This document shows, piece after piece, positions 1 through 10,715 of a stretch of 64,000 bases of DNA. Source of the stretch: Lepturacanthus savala. Lineage: Eukaryota > Chordata > Actinopteri > Scombriformes > Trichiuridae. The stretch spans positions 31,560,602-31,624,601 of the forward strand of contig CM060464.1 of the NCBI GenBank assembly GCA_030544235.1. Direction: 5' to 3'. The stretch's first letter is position 1, and each line of letters starts with the position of its first letter. The position numbers were made by a program, and so were the translations under genes. The notes below the pieces were generated by a model. That model ran no database searches. It was not told the origin of the DNA and was given only the letters and a program-made list of their open reading frames with translations.

Positions 1-634
1 CCAGGGTGAAACATGCTTCTCGCTTCAAAGCAGGAGGTGTGGCACTGGGGTTTCCTCTTGTGCGCATCTCAATAAACCTGCATTAATTAGCGTACAAGCT
101 ACAGATGCCTTGAAATGCTGAAGATCCTTATTTTACAATCCAGACATTCTGTAGCGGTGAATCCATAAATGAAACCTGTTCACTGACATTGTCTAATGAA
201 TCAGACAATGCTTTTCCTCTGATGATCGGTACATTTTCAGTCTTAGTGGTTCCCTGGATGTAGCCTGTGGATAAAAGGTCTAATCCCTTCTGCTAACTTT
301 GTGTTAGTGTTTTATAGATCCTCATCACTGCATTAATCAACAAGAATACCAACCTGCAGGCTAGTAACCTGAAAATGAACAGTTTTATTTGTCTTTTTTA
401 TCAGTAAAAGTCATATAGCACAGTCAGTCAATACGTCTTTTACTGTTTGTTTTACATGGATTTATCCATTTTAATACTGGAGCTCAAACAACTTCCCTCC
501 AACACTATTTTCCAAAGACACCATTGCTGCATCCTGGATTTAGCAACAACCAAGATGATTGTGATTGGTTTAAAGAAATAAAAACAATCCCCTTATAACA
601 GGAATGTAAACAGGACCAGCCAGTCCACGCTATT
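1..634. other. Intergenic DNA, nothing recognised
   Basis: A+T-rich unique-looking sequence upstream of the glra1 promoter. No open frame has family resemblance, and I see no terminal repeats or splice-bounded coding segment. Confidence 0.5.
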
Positions 635-790
635 AGTATAGAATAGCATAATATAATACAGTATAGTAGAGGATAATATAGTATAGTATGGTATAGTACA
701 GTATAGTATAGTATAGTATAGTATAGTATAGCATAGTATAGCATAGTATAGATAGTATAGTATAGTATAGTATAGTATAGTACTGTATAG
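635..790. repeat. Degenerate TATAG pentanucleotide satellite
   Basis: About 150 bp of imperfect repeats of the unit AGTAT/TATAG, interrupted by variants such as GCATAG. Tyr/Leu/Ile-rich frames across it are products of the repeat and not genes. Similar diffuse arrays recur at 46690-47060 and 47800-48140, inside glra1 intron 2. Confidence 0.9.
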
Positions 791-1489
791 AAGAGTCTGA
801 CTATGTAAACTACATGAATAATTTGGTCCTGTTTCTTCAGTGTGAACTTTCCACTCACCTATAAAAAGAGGAAACATCTCTGTCTACCTGCCGTCTTTGT
901 TTTTTTCTGCTTGTTTCTGTCCTTGAGTTGTGTCAGGTGCTCTTCCTCAGCTCCATCAGCATCTGCTCCTTCAGCCTCTTTGACTCCTTCAGCCTCTTCA
1001 GCTCCACTGCCACTTCAGCTGTGCTGTCACTTCAACTAGTATTTCCTAATAATTCTTTTTCCGGCTGCCATTCATCATCACTGCCACTGGCATCATCCTC
1101 ACTTGACTCCAAAGGTCCACTTTCACTTAGGCTTTTCTATCACACTCTGCACTTAAGCTCCAAAAAATAGAAAAGACTCTAATTGACACCAACATAGCAG
1201 AAGAATTTTCAATAACAACAAAGTCACAGTAATAATAAAGGATGATTTCAAATGTAGACAGGTGACAGCCTCAGTTGTTATTTTATGTTACAAAATAGAG
1301 GATATAGAGGATATATATTCCTAAGCTACTAAAAAGCCATGTTGCTCTTACAGCAGCAGTCGTTGCAGTGGGTCAATCATTGCAGTGAGAAGAATCACTG
1401 ACATCCACTGAAACAGCTGATGTACATCTACAAAATCAAAACCTGTGCATATATGCTAGAAAACAGTATTTGAACATGTGTTCACCACA
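791..1489. other. Intergenic DNA, no gene
   Basis: A Ser/Ala-rich open frame on the + strand near 850-1039 comes from a CTCCTTCAGC-type low-complexity run (about 955-1025). It has no start context, splice sites or family resemblance. Confidence 0.5.
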
Positions 1490-2540
1490 ATCAAGTCAAG
1501 TCAAGTACAGTACAACAACAACAAAACATCCCCTATCCATAGACCTTCACATCATAGAAGGAAAAACTCCCTAAAAACTCTTTAATGAGGAAAAAAGAGG
1601 AAGAAACCTCAGGTAGAGAAAGAGAGGAAGATCTCTCTTCTATGATGGACAGGCTGCAATAGATGATATGTAGACAGGATGGAAACAATACATTAGAACA
1701 GGAAAATATATTAAAGAGATTAACAAATATATTGAATTGTGGTGTATGTGGAGGATGAGGTGACAGGATCCATTTCAACTTCCAGGTGTCACTAGGACAA
1801 CATCAGATCCTCCAGCAACTGAAAATTCCTTCAGTGGCTGCACTGGAGAATGCTCTGTGAATCAGTAAACACAGGGCAGGACTCTGGGAACAAAATTGAT
1901 TTTAAATGGTACATCAGTGGGTCATAAGTGTTACAGATGGAAGAAATGAGAGAGAAGCTCAGAAAGAGAAGCTCAGAGTACCTCATGAGGTCCCAGCAGT
2001 CTAGACCTATAGCAGCACAACAATGTTGTAGTCCAGGCAGGACCAGCCCTAACCATAAGATTCTTCAAAAAGTTTTAACCTATTCTTAACTGTAGGAAGA
2101 GTGTCTGCCCCCTGGACTGAAACAAGAAGACAATTCCAGAGGAGAGGAGCCTGGTAGTTGAAGGTTCTGCTACCAATTTTGATTTTAGAAATTCTGGGAA
2201 CATGGGAAACTATGAGATCCTTAAGATAGGATGAAGCCTGACCATTTGACCATTAAGAGCTTTGTAGGTGAGGAGGATTTTGATTCTATTGTTGATTTCA
2301 GAGAGGCTATTACTGAGGAGATATGATCTCTTCCTCTAGTGTCTGTTAATATACATGCAGCTGCATTCTGGATCAGCTGGAGAAAAAGACTTTTTGGTGC
2401 AACATAATAATCAAGCCTGGAAGTAACAAATGTATGGACAAGCTTTTCTGCATCTTTTAAAGACAGGAAGAGTCTGACCTTTGCTATGTTGCACAGGTGA
2501 AAGAAGGCAGTCCTAGAAATTAATTTAACGTGGGATCAAT
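1490..2540. repeat. Fragment of an abundant fish interspersed repeat (unnamed)
   Basis: Contains a succession of phrases I recognise from a very common dispersed fish repeat: a block of short A+G-rich pieces (aaaaactccctaaaaactc at 1563), then segments near 2030-2540 such as cctggaagtaac and gcacaggtgaaagaaggc. No TSD or terminal repeat was found and frames are heavily broken. A downstream portion of what looks like the same family is at 25661-25885. Family class is unknown to me. Confidence 0.55.
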
Positions 2541-3496
2541 GGATATTACTCAAGTGGCAGTTGGATTTAATAGACAAGATCCAATAAAAATTAACGAGAC
2601 GCTTAAATGATTGGATGAGGTTTGTTCAGTCCTGCCCATCCTACTGGTTATTATTTTTTTCTTGTATGTGTTGAAGAATTTAATCAACTGATTGCAATCC
2701 GGTTGTGAAGGGGATTTTAAGAAATATGGTAAAAAAAAAAAGTGCACCCAACCTGTAAGATCCACACTAAATCTAGTCATTTTAGACATTTTAATCTGGA
2801 AAAGTTACATTTTGGGCATTTAAGTATAGGTCTGGAGGGTAAACATTGTATTAATAAGCACATGTGATGTTGTATGATGATAATGAAGTATGACATCAGC
2901 ATTTTACATATAGATTTTATTATTGTCACATAACAGGAAAAATTCAGCTGACACTGATCACAATAATGAGGGTTTAGGCAACATTAATTCATCAGACCCA
3001 CCTGTGATTTTCCTGCTGTGTCATGTCAACGTCTCTGCTGTGACAGTAACGGGTCTGTTACTGCTCACTGAATTAAAGCAGCTTCATGAAATTCAGTCAT
3101 TGTTCACTTTATTATTTACATCTATTTTCTACTGTGATATGTGAACATATTTTTTCATTAAACAGGTTGAATCATGTCAACATCTTTGACTCTGTGATAT
3201 TAAACAACATTATTTATTTGTTTTTTGAGCCATTGTGGCTCAAAACCAATAAATTATGTTGTAAGATTAATACGACATACAGTATAATTATTTCATTGAA
3301 ATTAACAATAACAACACAGTACAAATCTAAAAATGGTTTTGAGTGTCATCAATTGATTGGTTTTATTTTTGAGGGAATTATTTTATTGGAATTTTGCAGA
3401 TTACAAAACAAACAAATAAAAAATACATATGTAATTATTCCAGTATAACTCTCATCATCTAAACTATTGAACACCCTCCCATGATGGCACAAATGA
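2541..3496. other. Intergenic DNA, no gene
   Basis: A+T-rich. The open frames here lack splice signals and family resemblance. Nothing else supported. Confidence 0.5.
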
Positions 3497-3530
<34 letters not shown>

Positions 3531-3531
3531 A
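3497..3531. repeat. (TGTC)n tetranucleotide microsatellite
   Basis: About eight perfect copies of CTGT. Confidence 0.95.
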
Positions 3532-3940
3532 CAAGCTACTTTAGGACATAGCTGACAATAAAATGTAAAATAAATAAATTTAAAACACATGTAGAAAAAA
3601 ACATGTTATTGATTGATTCATCTTTTTATTACACTTTCTTTCCTTTGTGAAATTAGTTTCTACTGTTATTCTTATTGCTTACCTGTTTGTCTTTTTGATT
3701 CATCTAATTTATTCTGTTTTAATTTGTTCTATATTCCAATGATTTGTTTTTAATTCCCCATGAACTGTTGTGATTTTAAAATAATTACCGTCGATTAGTT
3801 AGAAATACAACATCATTAAAATAGCACTGACAACTAAATCTCTTTTCCAGAATGTTATGAGTCTTTATTCCAATCTGAACTCAACAGTAAGTTTTATTAG
3901 TCATGTTTCCTTGTGGGATCTATGCGTAAGGGGTAGACCT
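3532..3940. other. A+T-rich DNA upstream of the promoter
   Basis: Composition changes abruptly near 3940 from A+T-rich to CpG-rich. No gene is seen in this stretch. Confidence 0.5.
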
Positions 3941-3964
3941 CGTGTTCGGCTAGTGACACCTGCG

Positions 3965-4130
3965 CCGTCCAATCACCTACGAGCTCCGCGGCTGCGCGGA
4001 CCAATGGTAGGTTCCTGTGGGCGTGTCTGTCCGCGGCGAGGTGCGTTTTGGAGTTCTTTTCTAAATGACTGCAGCAAGAAAAGCCAGTGTTGGATTGCAC
4101 AGCGGTGACTCTGCTGCGTGGCCGGTTCCT
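3965..4130 (+). promoter_or_regulatory. glra1: Probable glra1 core promoter with paired CCAAT boxes
   Basis: This is the start of the only CpG-rich block in the window. It has two CCAAT boxes in the same orientation, at 3969-3973 and 4001-4005, exactly 32 bp apart (about three helical turns, the kind of spacing seen in NF-Y promoters). A GC/KLF-type box (GTGGGCGTGTC) lies at 4017-4027. A T/A-rich element (tatacattataataa) follows at 4200-4214, so a TATA-directed start near 4240 is an alternative to a dispersed start near 4050-4130. The first glra1 coding exon is about 1.5 kb downstream. The transcription start is inferred. Confidence 0.5.
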
Positions 4131-4348
4131 CCGTGTGTGTGTGTGTGTGTGAGTGTGCGCGCCGGGCAGCTGCCATGGAACAAGCTGCACCTCAGCCCTA
4201 TACATTATAATAACACAGTCGCTCTCCTGTGGGGATTGATTGATTTATTTATTTTTCTAGCTAAGGGAAGCGGTGCCCGGATGGGAGCGGATGCGGAGCG
4301 CAGCAGCAGCGGCCGCCGGTGCGTCTCCAACTTGACCACCACCATACA

Positions 4349-4645
4349 ATGGGAGTAGCTGAGCCGTGCGGCTGCAGCACCAAGTACTACTACAACAACT
4401 ACTACTACTACGACTACTACTACTCGCCCCTGGGAGACAACTACGAGAAGGAGAAGCAGCAGCGGCAGGAGGAGGTTAAGAAAAAGAAGGAAAGGGAGAA
4501 GAAGAAGAGGAGGGAGACTTGTTCCACCTGCGGACCCCCGTCTCTGAGCAGCAGCAGCAGCGGCAGCAGCAACAGCAGCCCCGGTACCGGGACAGGGACG
4601 CACAGATCCACAGCGACGCTCCGGTTGCCTCCGAGAGGCGTGTGA
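4349..4645 (+). CDS. Candidate upstream ORF, Tyr/Lys/Ser-rich, 98 codons
   Basis: An ATG-initiated frame in the presumed glra1 leader. It begins MGVAEPCGCST, then has a Tyr/Asn/Asp run (about residues 13-25), a Lys/Glu/Arg-rich stretch (about 32-55), a Cys-x-x-Cys, and a Ser-rich tail from an AGC repeat. I recognise no family. The Tyr and Ser runs follow TAC and AGC trinucleotide repeats, so the frame may be open by composition alone. A 25-codon upstream ORF at 4281-4358 overlaps its start out of frame. If transcribed, both would precede the glra1 start and could lower its translation. A real small protein is possible but unsupported beyond the open frame. Confidence 0.25.
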   Translation: MGVAEPCGCSTKYYYNNYYYYDYYYSPLGDNYEKEKQQRQEEVKKKKEREKKKRRETCSTCGPPSLSSSSSGSSNSSPGTGTGTHRSTATLRLPPRGV

Positions 4646-4685
4646 GACAAAACCTGCAGCCACGTCTGAGAAGAAGCTCTTTGGC

Positions 4686-4714
4686 GCGCGCGCGCGCGCG
4701 TGTGTGTGTGTGTG
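4686..4714. repeat. (GC)n(GT)n alternating purine-pyrimidine run
   Basis: A GCGCGC run passing directly into GTGTGT inside the CpG-rich leader. This composition favours left-handed DNA. Confidence 0.85.
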
Positions 4715-4939
4715 CTTGGAGGGGAGGTCTATTCCGTGAGTGGATTTAGGGATTTAACACACGCACAGTTTCGAGACCCCTGGAGACACTGAGACGCAGC
4801 AAACACCTCGTTTTATTCACTGAAGGAATATGCGTAATTTCCCTTTTCGCCGCCGTGGATCGCACAGACCAGACTTGAGAATAATTAAGTGTAATTGTGT
4901 GTCAATTAACAGCAGCCTGTGAGACTAACCTCCCCTCGA

Positions 4940-4985
4940 CCCCCCCCCCCCCTCCCTCCCTCCCTCCCCCCCCCCTCCCCCCTCC
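4940..4985. repeat. C-rich homopolymer tract
   Basis: Poly-C blocks broken by CCCTCCCTCC. The opposite strand is G-rich with several G runs. Confidence 0.9.
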
Positions 4986-5245
4986 TCACTTTACCCCCCT
5001 CCACCCCCTTCCCTTACCCTCTAACCAAAACCTGGACGCGCTCCCTCCCCGCAGTCCCGCCGGTGTCTCTCCCTGTCTCTGTCCGTGGTCCTGAACGATA
5101 TTTTCGCCTGGATTTTGTGGATTTTCCTGCTCCACGGTGGCGGCGCTGCAAGGCGTGAGAGCGCAGCGGACACAAGCATGATTTCATGGCCGGTGAGGTC
5201 ATGAGCTCCCCGCGGCGGCTCGGCACCGGCGACTCCGGAATCTAG

Positions 5246-5263
5246 AACACACACGCACACACC

Positions 5264-5302
<39 letters not shown>

Positions 5303-5390
5303 CCACACACACACACATATACACACACACATATACACACACAGTCTTTCTCTCTCTCTCTCACACACACACACACATGCACAGACACAC
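5246..5390. repeat. (CA)n-rich compound microsatellite
   Basis: Repeated ACACAC and CCCACAC runs with ATATAC and CTCTCT interruptions. Cys/Val frames on the opposite strand are products of the repeat. Confidence 0.9.
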
Positions 5391-5595
5391 ACAGAAAGCG
5401 GAACCTTTTCGACTCACCTTGGAGGTCATAAACCACAACCATAACCCCCCCTCCCTTCTCCTCCTCACCCTCCACCTTCTCCTTTTCCACAACTAAAGGA
5501 TTTTTTTCTGGAGGGGAAATTCACCCTCTGAAGAGTGTGACCCCCCCCCTCCCACCCCCTTCAGCAACACCTTCACCCCTCCACCCCCAAACAAA

Positions 5596-5666
5596 ATGAG
5601 ACTGGCAAAAATGTGCCGACTAAACGCGCTGGGGATCTATTTGTGGGAAACAGTAGTGTTTTTCAG
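5596..5666 (+). CDS. glra1: Glycine receptor alpha-1, first coding exon (signal peptide)
   Basis: Encodes MRLAKMCRLNALGIYLWETV followed by VFF and two bases of a split Ser codon, ending at a consensus donor (AG|GTAAGC). LGIYLWETVVFFS matches the signal-peptide core of vertebrate GLRA1 (human reads LRLYLWETIVFFS, from memory); GLRA2 and GLRA3 differ clearly here. The product is the ligand-binding alpha subunit of the pentameric glycine-gated chloride channel of inhibitory synapses in spinal cord and brainstem. The first ATG has A at -3. A second in-frame ATG at 5611 would give a signal peptide nearer the usual family length, so the true start may be either. The two bases AG join C of exon 2 to make Ser, giving the family reading FFSLAAS. 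Cleavage is expected after the SLAASKEAAA stretch, by analogy with the human protein. Confidence 0.9.
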
Positions 5667-8228
5667 GTAAGCAGAGGCATGAAATGGACTTCATGAGTGA
5701 AAATAATGATTTGTGTTATTTGGATGAATTTGATATAAATTGACATTTGCATTTGTATTGCTTTGCTGCCTTTGGGGGGACGTGCATGGGAAATTCGAAG
5801 CTTCCTATCAGTCAGAAGTCTTGAGAGAATCCTGGCGAAGTTGCCTTCGGATTTTTCTGCTGTTGCTCAGGTGCCCGTTGATTTAAGTCGCATCGGATCC
5901 AACAGGACGCGGGCAGCGAACAGCGGCTGCTAGTGGCTGATGTGCTGCTGTTTGCTGCTGATGTGATATTCCAGAATGTCAACAGGCAGCAGGAGAACAG
6001 TCCAGTTTGCAGACCACATGTTGTTTCACCAGAGCTCAGGGTGGCTTCTTCTGTCCATGAGAAAGTGAATTTGTATCCAAAACAGTGTGAATTCAATCAT
6101 TATATTTGCCTCCATGGTAAATTCATTCCTGAAGTTGTCAGTTATATGAGCTGCAATTTTCTTATTTCATTACATTCAATTCAATAATGAATTAATATCA
6201 ATTCTACTGGTTCTAAATCCACTAAAAGACCAAAAATAACACATCAGTAGAACATAAAGAAATATTCTATTTTTGACATGTTCTACAAATATTTGCATGT
6301 CACATTATAAGAAATGACCTTTGTTAGCAGCTACAGATACAGCAGCCATATTTGCTGTTGATCTTGAGTTTATTTTTTGCTGGAAGCAACATTTACTCAC
6401 CTCTGCTCCCTCTGATATTGTTGCCTATTCATTCATCAAAGAAACTGAATCATCTTCCTAATGTTGCAGCAGTAGGCGGAGACTGAATTGGGAAAGAGTG
6501 GGTTCTGTTGATGTTGAAACGGCTACAAACAAAGTGATGTTTGTTCTGCTCGTGCATGTTATTACTCACACCCAGAATTCATAAACATGGTTTATGGGGA
6601 CGTTCAACAACAATTTTATCAGGATCATAATCAAACCACAAAGAAACTGTGAGAAAACACTGTACCGTTGAGGTTGTTGTTTAAACCGATAGATCAGACC
6701 GTAGATCTGGCTTCAGGCCACTGAGAGACACCCGGTGCGTCATCAACAAGGTGAACGCAACAAATTGCTCCACTGGGATCATTAATGATGCAGCAGGTTT
6801 TGTTGAGTAGGTGACAAATGTGTCATTCATCTCTTTTAAAAACTACATAAATGCTACATAACTACATAGATACTACATAAATGTTTTCTTAAATATCTCC
6901 TGTATTTATGTGACAGTGGCAGTGGTGGAAAAATTTTAAATAATCTGCCTTCTCATGAACTAGTATAATTATTTTATGTGTTGTTGGATTATTTTAACAT
7001 ATAAGGAAGACTTATTTTTCTTTTAGTTGGTTGAGATGGAGCTTTTTTTTGTTTATTTTGGAAAAAAAAGAGTTGCATCATGAAAACATTAATAATAATT
7101 AAAGTAAAACAGGATATAATCCCTTTATAAAAAGGACAAGTAACATTGAAGAAGTTATGGACACTAAGAGGCTTTTAGGAGCTAATTTGAAATTCACGGA
7201 TAAATTAAACTCATTTTACAGATTACCCGTGAGGAACACAATATATTATTATATATATTATTACTCTGTGTTTACTCTATGTTTCTGTGATGTGAGAAAC
7301 ATGATGATGTCAGCAGTATTATCTTGGCTTTGAAACTGTTTTAAAGGAAAAGGCTTGAAACCGATGGTGCAGAGTTATAAGATGTAGATGCCACACATGC
7401 ATGTTCTACACTTTGCTTAAAGGGCAATAGTTATGAGATGAGAGTCTGAGTATTAGTCCGTCGCAGGCTTTCACATTACAGTTGATAAGTTTTGTCAGTT
7501 ATTTCATTCATCCTGCCATATTTATCAGTTTTTAATACATGCAGATCCAAAACAGAAAAGTGAAAGAACAAAAAATAAATAAAGAGTGTATATACATAGT
7601 TGTATCCTTAAGGAAGTAGAAGATCTACTCTGATGGAAGCAAGTTGTCTGTAAGAGGAGGTTTGACTCAAATTATTTATAAACTTTAAAATACAAATAAA
7701 TGTGCAAAAACAATAACTAGCTTTTAAATAAATGTGATGGCCTGAAAAATCTCTGAAATCTATCATGGCTAAATATGAATAAACTTAAAAAAATACAAAT
7801 GCTCAAAAAAAATAACTCAAAATTGCACTTAAGTGCATATTTACTTAATATGTATTTATTCTACCAATAGAGGTAATTTGAGTTACTAAATGATCAGTTT
7901 TATTTTGTTTTTGATCAAACTGGTAATGAGTCAATTCACTTTTAACCCATTTCCACCAATTGTCACTTATTTTCATTTACAATTTCCTCACACATTGTAA
8001 TGCAAATATTTCAGTATAATGTGGTAATGTGTTTCAGGTCCTGCTTTGCATTTTCGACCTTCAGGCGCCATGCTGGTTTCGCTTTATTTCATCATGTGTG
8101 GATAATGAAACGGCCTTGGAGCTGTTTCATTACGTGAAGTATCAAAGGCGTCTTCTACCTGCTGCAGCGATGCCCCTCGTATCGTCTGAGATAGGCAGCC
8201 GTTTACAGCTGTGATGGCTGCTGGTGGC
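5667..8228 (+). other. glra1: glra1 intron 1, first part; no gene
   Basis: Intron 1 runs from the GTAAGC donor at 5667 to the AG at 32712, about 27.0 kb. This part is A+T-rich with no recognisable repeat family and no coding segment. Confidence 0.6.
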
Positions 8229-8254
8229 GGGGGGGGGGGGGGGGGGGGGGGGGG
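8229..8254. repeat. Poly(G) tract, 26 G
   Basis: An uninterrupted run of 26 G on the + strand (poly-C on the other). It is long enough for intramolecular G-quadruplex formation. Length may be a sequencing or assembly estimate. Confidence 0.9.
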
Positions 8255-10630
8255 TCAGAGGAGTTTTGCATTCAGCCCACGCTGTTTAGTTAATGAAGCA
8301 GAGTCGGGATATTGCTGTCTCAGCTCCTCAGGCATGGACTCTGCAGTTCCCTGCTTAATTGATATCTCTTTCCCCTCTGTCCCGACTCCGGCCCCCCACA
8401 CCTCATCCCACGTTCAGCCTTATTACTAAACATCGATTAGCCTGTCAATGGCCAGACCTGATGAATACACGTTTAATGCTCATACGTACAGTATCTCTCC
8501 CTCTCGCTCTGTCCCAGCTCTGTTAGCAGGGAAACGTTTGTCTCAACAAAAACTTTAATCTCGAATTCAGCCGTAAATCTTTGAGTTCTGTCGAGACAGG
8601 TGACAGGAGTGGGTGAGATAATTTCCCATGGTGCCAGCATATCTTAACTTCTTTTTCCTGAATTTGTTTTTAAACAAGTTTTTCTTAAATAAAACAGCCT
8701 AACTTTAAAGAGAAATATCACAATTAATAGGGTGACAATCTTAATAGATATCACTGTCAATCTTCCTCCAGTGATTTTGTATGTTGTTTTCTTACGAAAT
8801 ATATTTTTGTAATCAAGGTCCCAGAAATGTTATGTTTAGATAGCCACATAAGCGTTTTAGAAATATGCACTAATTTACAAACTTTTATTTCATGTTTAGC
8901 TTTAAACTCTCCTTTGTACTTTCACAATCGGTTGCTAATACAAAGGATGTGACCATATTTGGATGTGACAGATTTGTGTAGAAGGAAAGAAGCATTTCAA
9001 TGAGACCTCATGTGACAACGCTGGTCTTGCTGCAGGCTGCAGTGACAGCTGAGTGATGCTGAGTGTAGGAGAAATCTACAGATGCAACGTTGAAAAAATA
9101 AGAAAAATAAACACCTAAATGTGGATTTTGAAAGTTGTATTGATACTATAAAAAACAAGAGGGAAGCAAAAAAAAACAAAGACAAGACAAATTCCCAAAT
9201 TGATCAGTCCATGAAAAGACAGTTTTCACCTTTGTCTGTCAGTCTGTCAGTAATAATCATTCAGAATAACAATAGTTAGTCAATATCTTCACTAGAATTT
9301 GATGGACAGGTCATATTGATACAGAGACATCTGTTGGATTGTAACCTTAAGATGTATCAATACAGTGCAATTTTTCGTTCCATTGGTTTCAAGGAAATAA
9401 CATCAATAACAGCAAAATGTCCTGTTATAACTAATTATTGCATTGCAGCAATAATTTAACTTAATGCAATCTGAAAATTAATTATCATATGTTGCTCTGT
9501 TCTTCAAATCACTCAGAGTTATGAATTTATAGGTCAGTAACCTGATTTGGTTCCTGACATCACCAACATTAAAATACTGGCATGTTAACTCACTTAGTTC
9601 AATAAGCTGGTGTGTGAGTCCTAATTAATTTAGCCTCATAACTGAGTTTCTGCTCTTAAACTACCACAATAATCACAAATGTAAACTGTAAATTACAGTA
9701 CACAACACTACATATTAAAGTAGTAGTCACTTGATTAGTCACAGAGGTCAGTAAAAAATCTTAATTTTCTTATTGAATTCCGTATTTTACCTCCTCAAGC
9801 CTCCCAAAGTCTTTCAGATAAAACAAAATAGTTTCTAGAACTGTGAGGTTAATCGCTTCATCAATTAATTGATAGGCAGAAGATTAGTTAGCAGCTCTTT
9901 TGATGATTGAATAATCATTTTACTCATATTTTTGGCACAAATTGTAAACCAAAGCTCATCAGTTATGACAGCTTATTGCTTTTCTTTGTGCAACATGATC
10001 ATTAAGTGAATATCTTTAGTTTGAAATGGTTTGTCACAAACACAAAACTGAAGATAAAGCCTTGGAGTGTGGGAACTTTAACAGATATGTTTCAATATAT
10101 TCTGATACTAAAGATAAGATAAGATTCTGATAAAAAAAAAAGGTTATCTAATGAACCAAATCAATAATCAGTAACTTCACTGGTAAACAGTGCAACATAT
10201 GATGATGTGTCACAGATAGACTTTTTTTTTTATTTAAGGGGTCACTGGCCAAAAATGTTGAGAACAATCTGATGGATTGGTAATCTGAGCAGCTGCTGCA
10301 GCTCGTTAAATGAGCTGGATGAGTGATGAGTGTGTGACTGTTTATTCTCCTGAAACCGGAACTTTGAGCTGAGATTTGAAATGCATGAGGTGAACATGAC
10401 ATGTTAGTCACCATCCCCTCATATTGACCATCCAGGTAGGAATGATTAATCAAACGGGTCAGTGCTGTGTTCAGTGAATGTCAATCACAAACTGTGACCG
10501 TCAGGGAACAGAAAGCAGTCAGTCAGAGTGACTGACAGAGCTCTGAACAGCCAATGACATCACTGCCAGGTGGGAGGTTACTATCGGAACAGCAGAACTG
10601 TTCAGGATCAAGGTCTGACCTCTGCTACAT

Positions 10631-10632
<2 letters not shown>
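8255..10632 (+). other. glra1: glra1 intron 1; no gene
   Basis: The segment just after the G tract (about 8255-8640) has more even composition than its surroundings. The rest is A+T-rich. No transposon ends or coding similarity were seen. Confidence 0.5.

Positions 10633-10714
<82 letters not shown>
10633..10714. repeat. (GT)n microsatellite, about 41 units
   Basis: Pure GT dinucleotide run. The Cys/Val frame across it is a product of the repeat. Confidence 0.98.

Positions 10715-10715
<1 letters not shown>

Larger units (their letters stand above)
4131..5595 (+). other. glra1: glra1 5' leader region (exon 1 non-coding, perhaps with an intron)
   Basis: CpG-rich and repeat-rich DNA between the CCAAT promoter and the start codon. 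It contains several upstream ATGs, a (GC)n(GT)n run at 4686-4714, a C tract at 4940-4985 and CA-rich repeats at 5246-5390. A donor-like GTGAGT at 4736-4741 and a strong pyrimidine tract ending in CAG at 5562-5564 would remove an 829-bp leader intron (4736-5564) carrying most of the repeats, leaving a short leader directly before the ATG at 5596. That intron is inferred. An unspliced leader of about 1.4 kb cannot be excluded. Confidence 0.45.

Noticed and set aside
505..877. Two overlapping - strand frames of 94-117 codons rich in Tyr, Leu and Ile
   Set aside because: They are translations of the TATAG pentanucleotide repeat.
842..1170. Ser/Ala-rich + strand frames, one with a hydrophobic start resembling a signal peptide
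   Set aside because: Low-complexity CTTCAGC runs produce the Ser/Ala content. There is no family resemblance and no flanking gene structure.
4205..4663. 152-codon frame on the - strand with Val and Leu runs across the leader
   Set aside because: It is the complement of the TAC and AGC trinucleotide repeats, has no splice or start support, and lies on the opposite strand of the glra1 leader.
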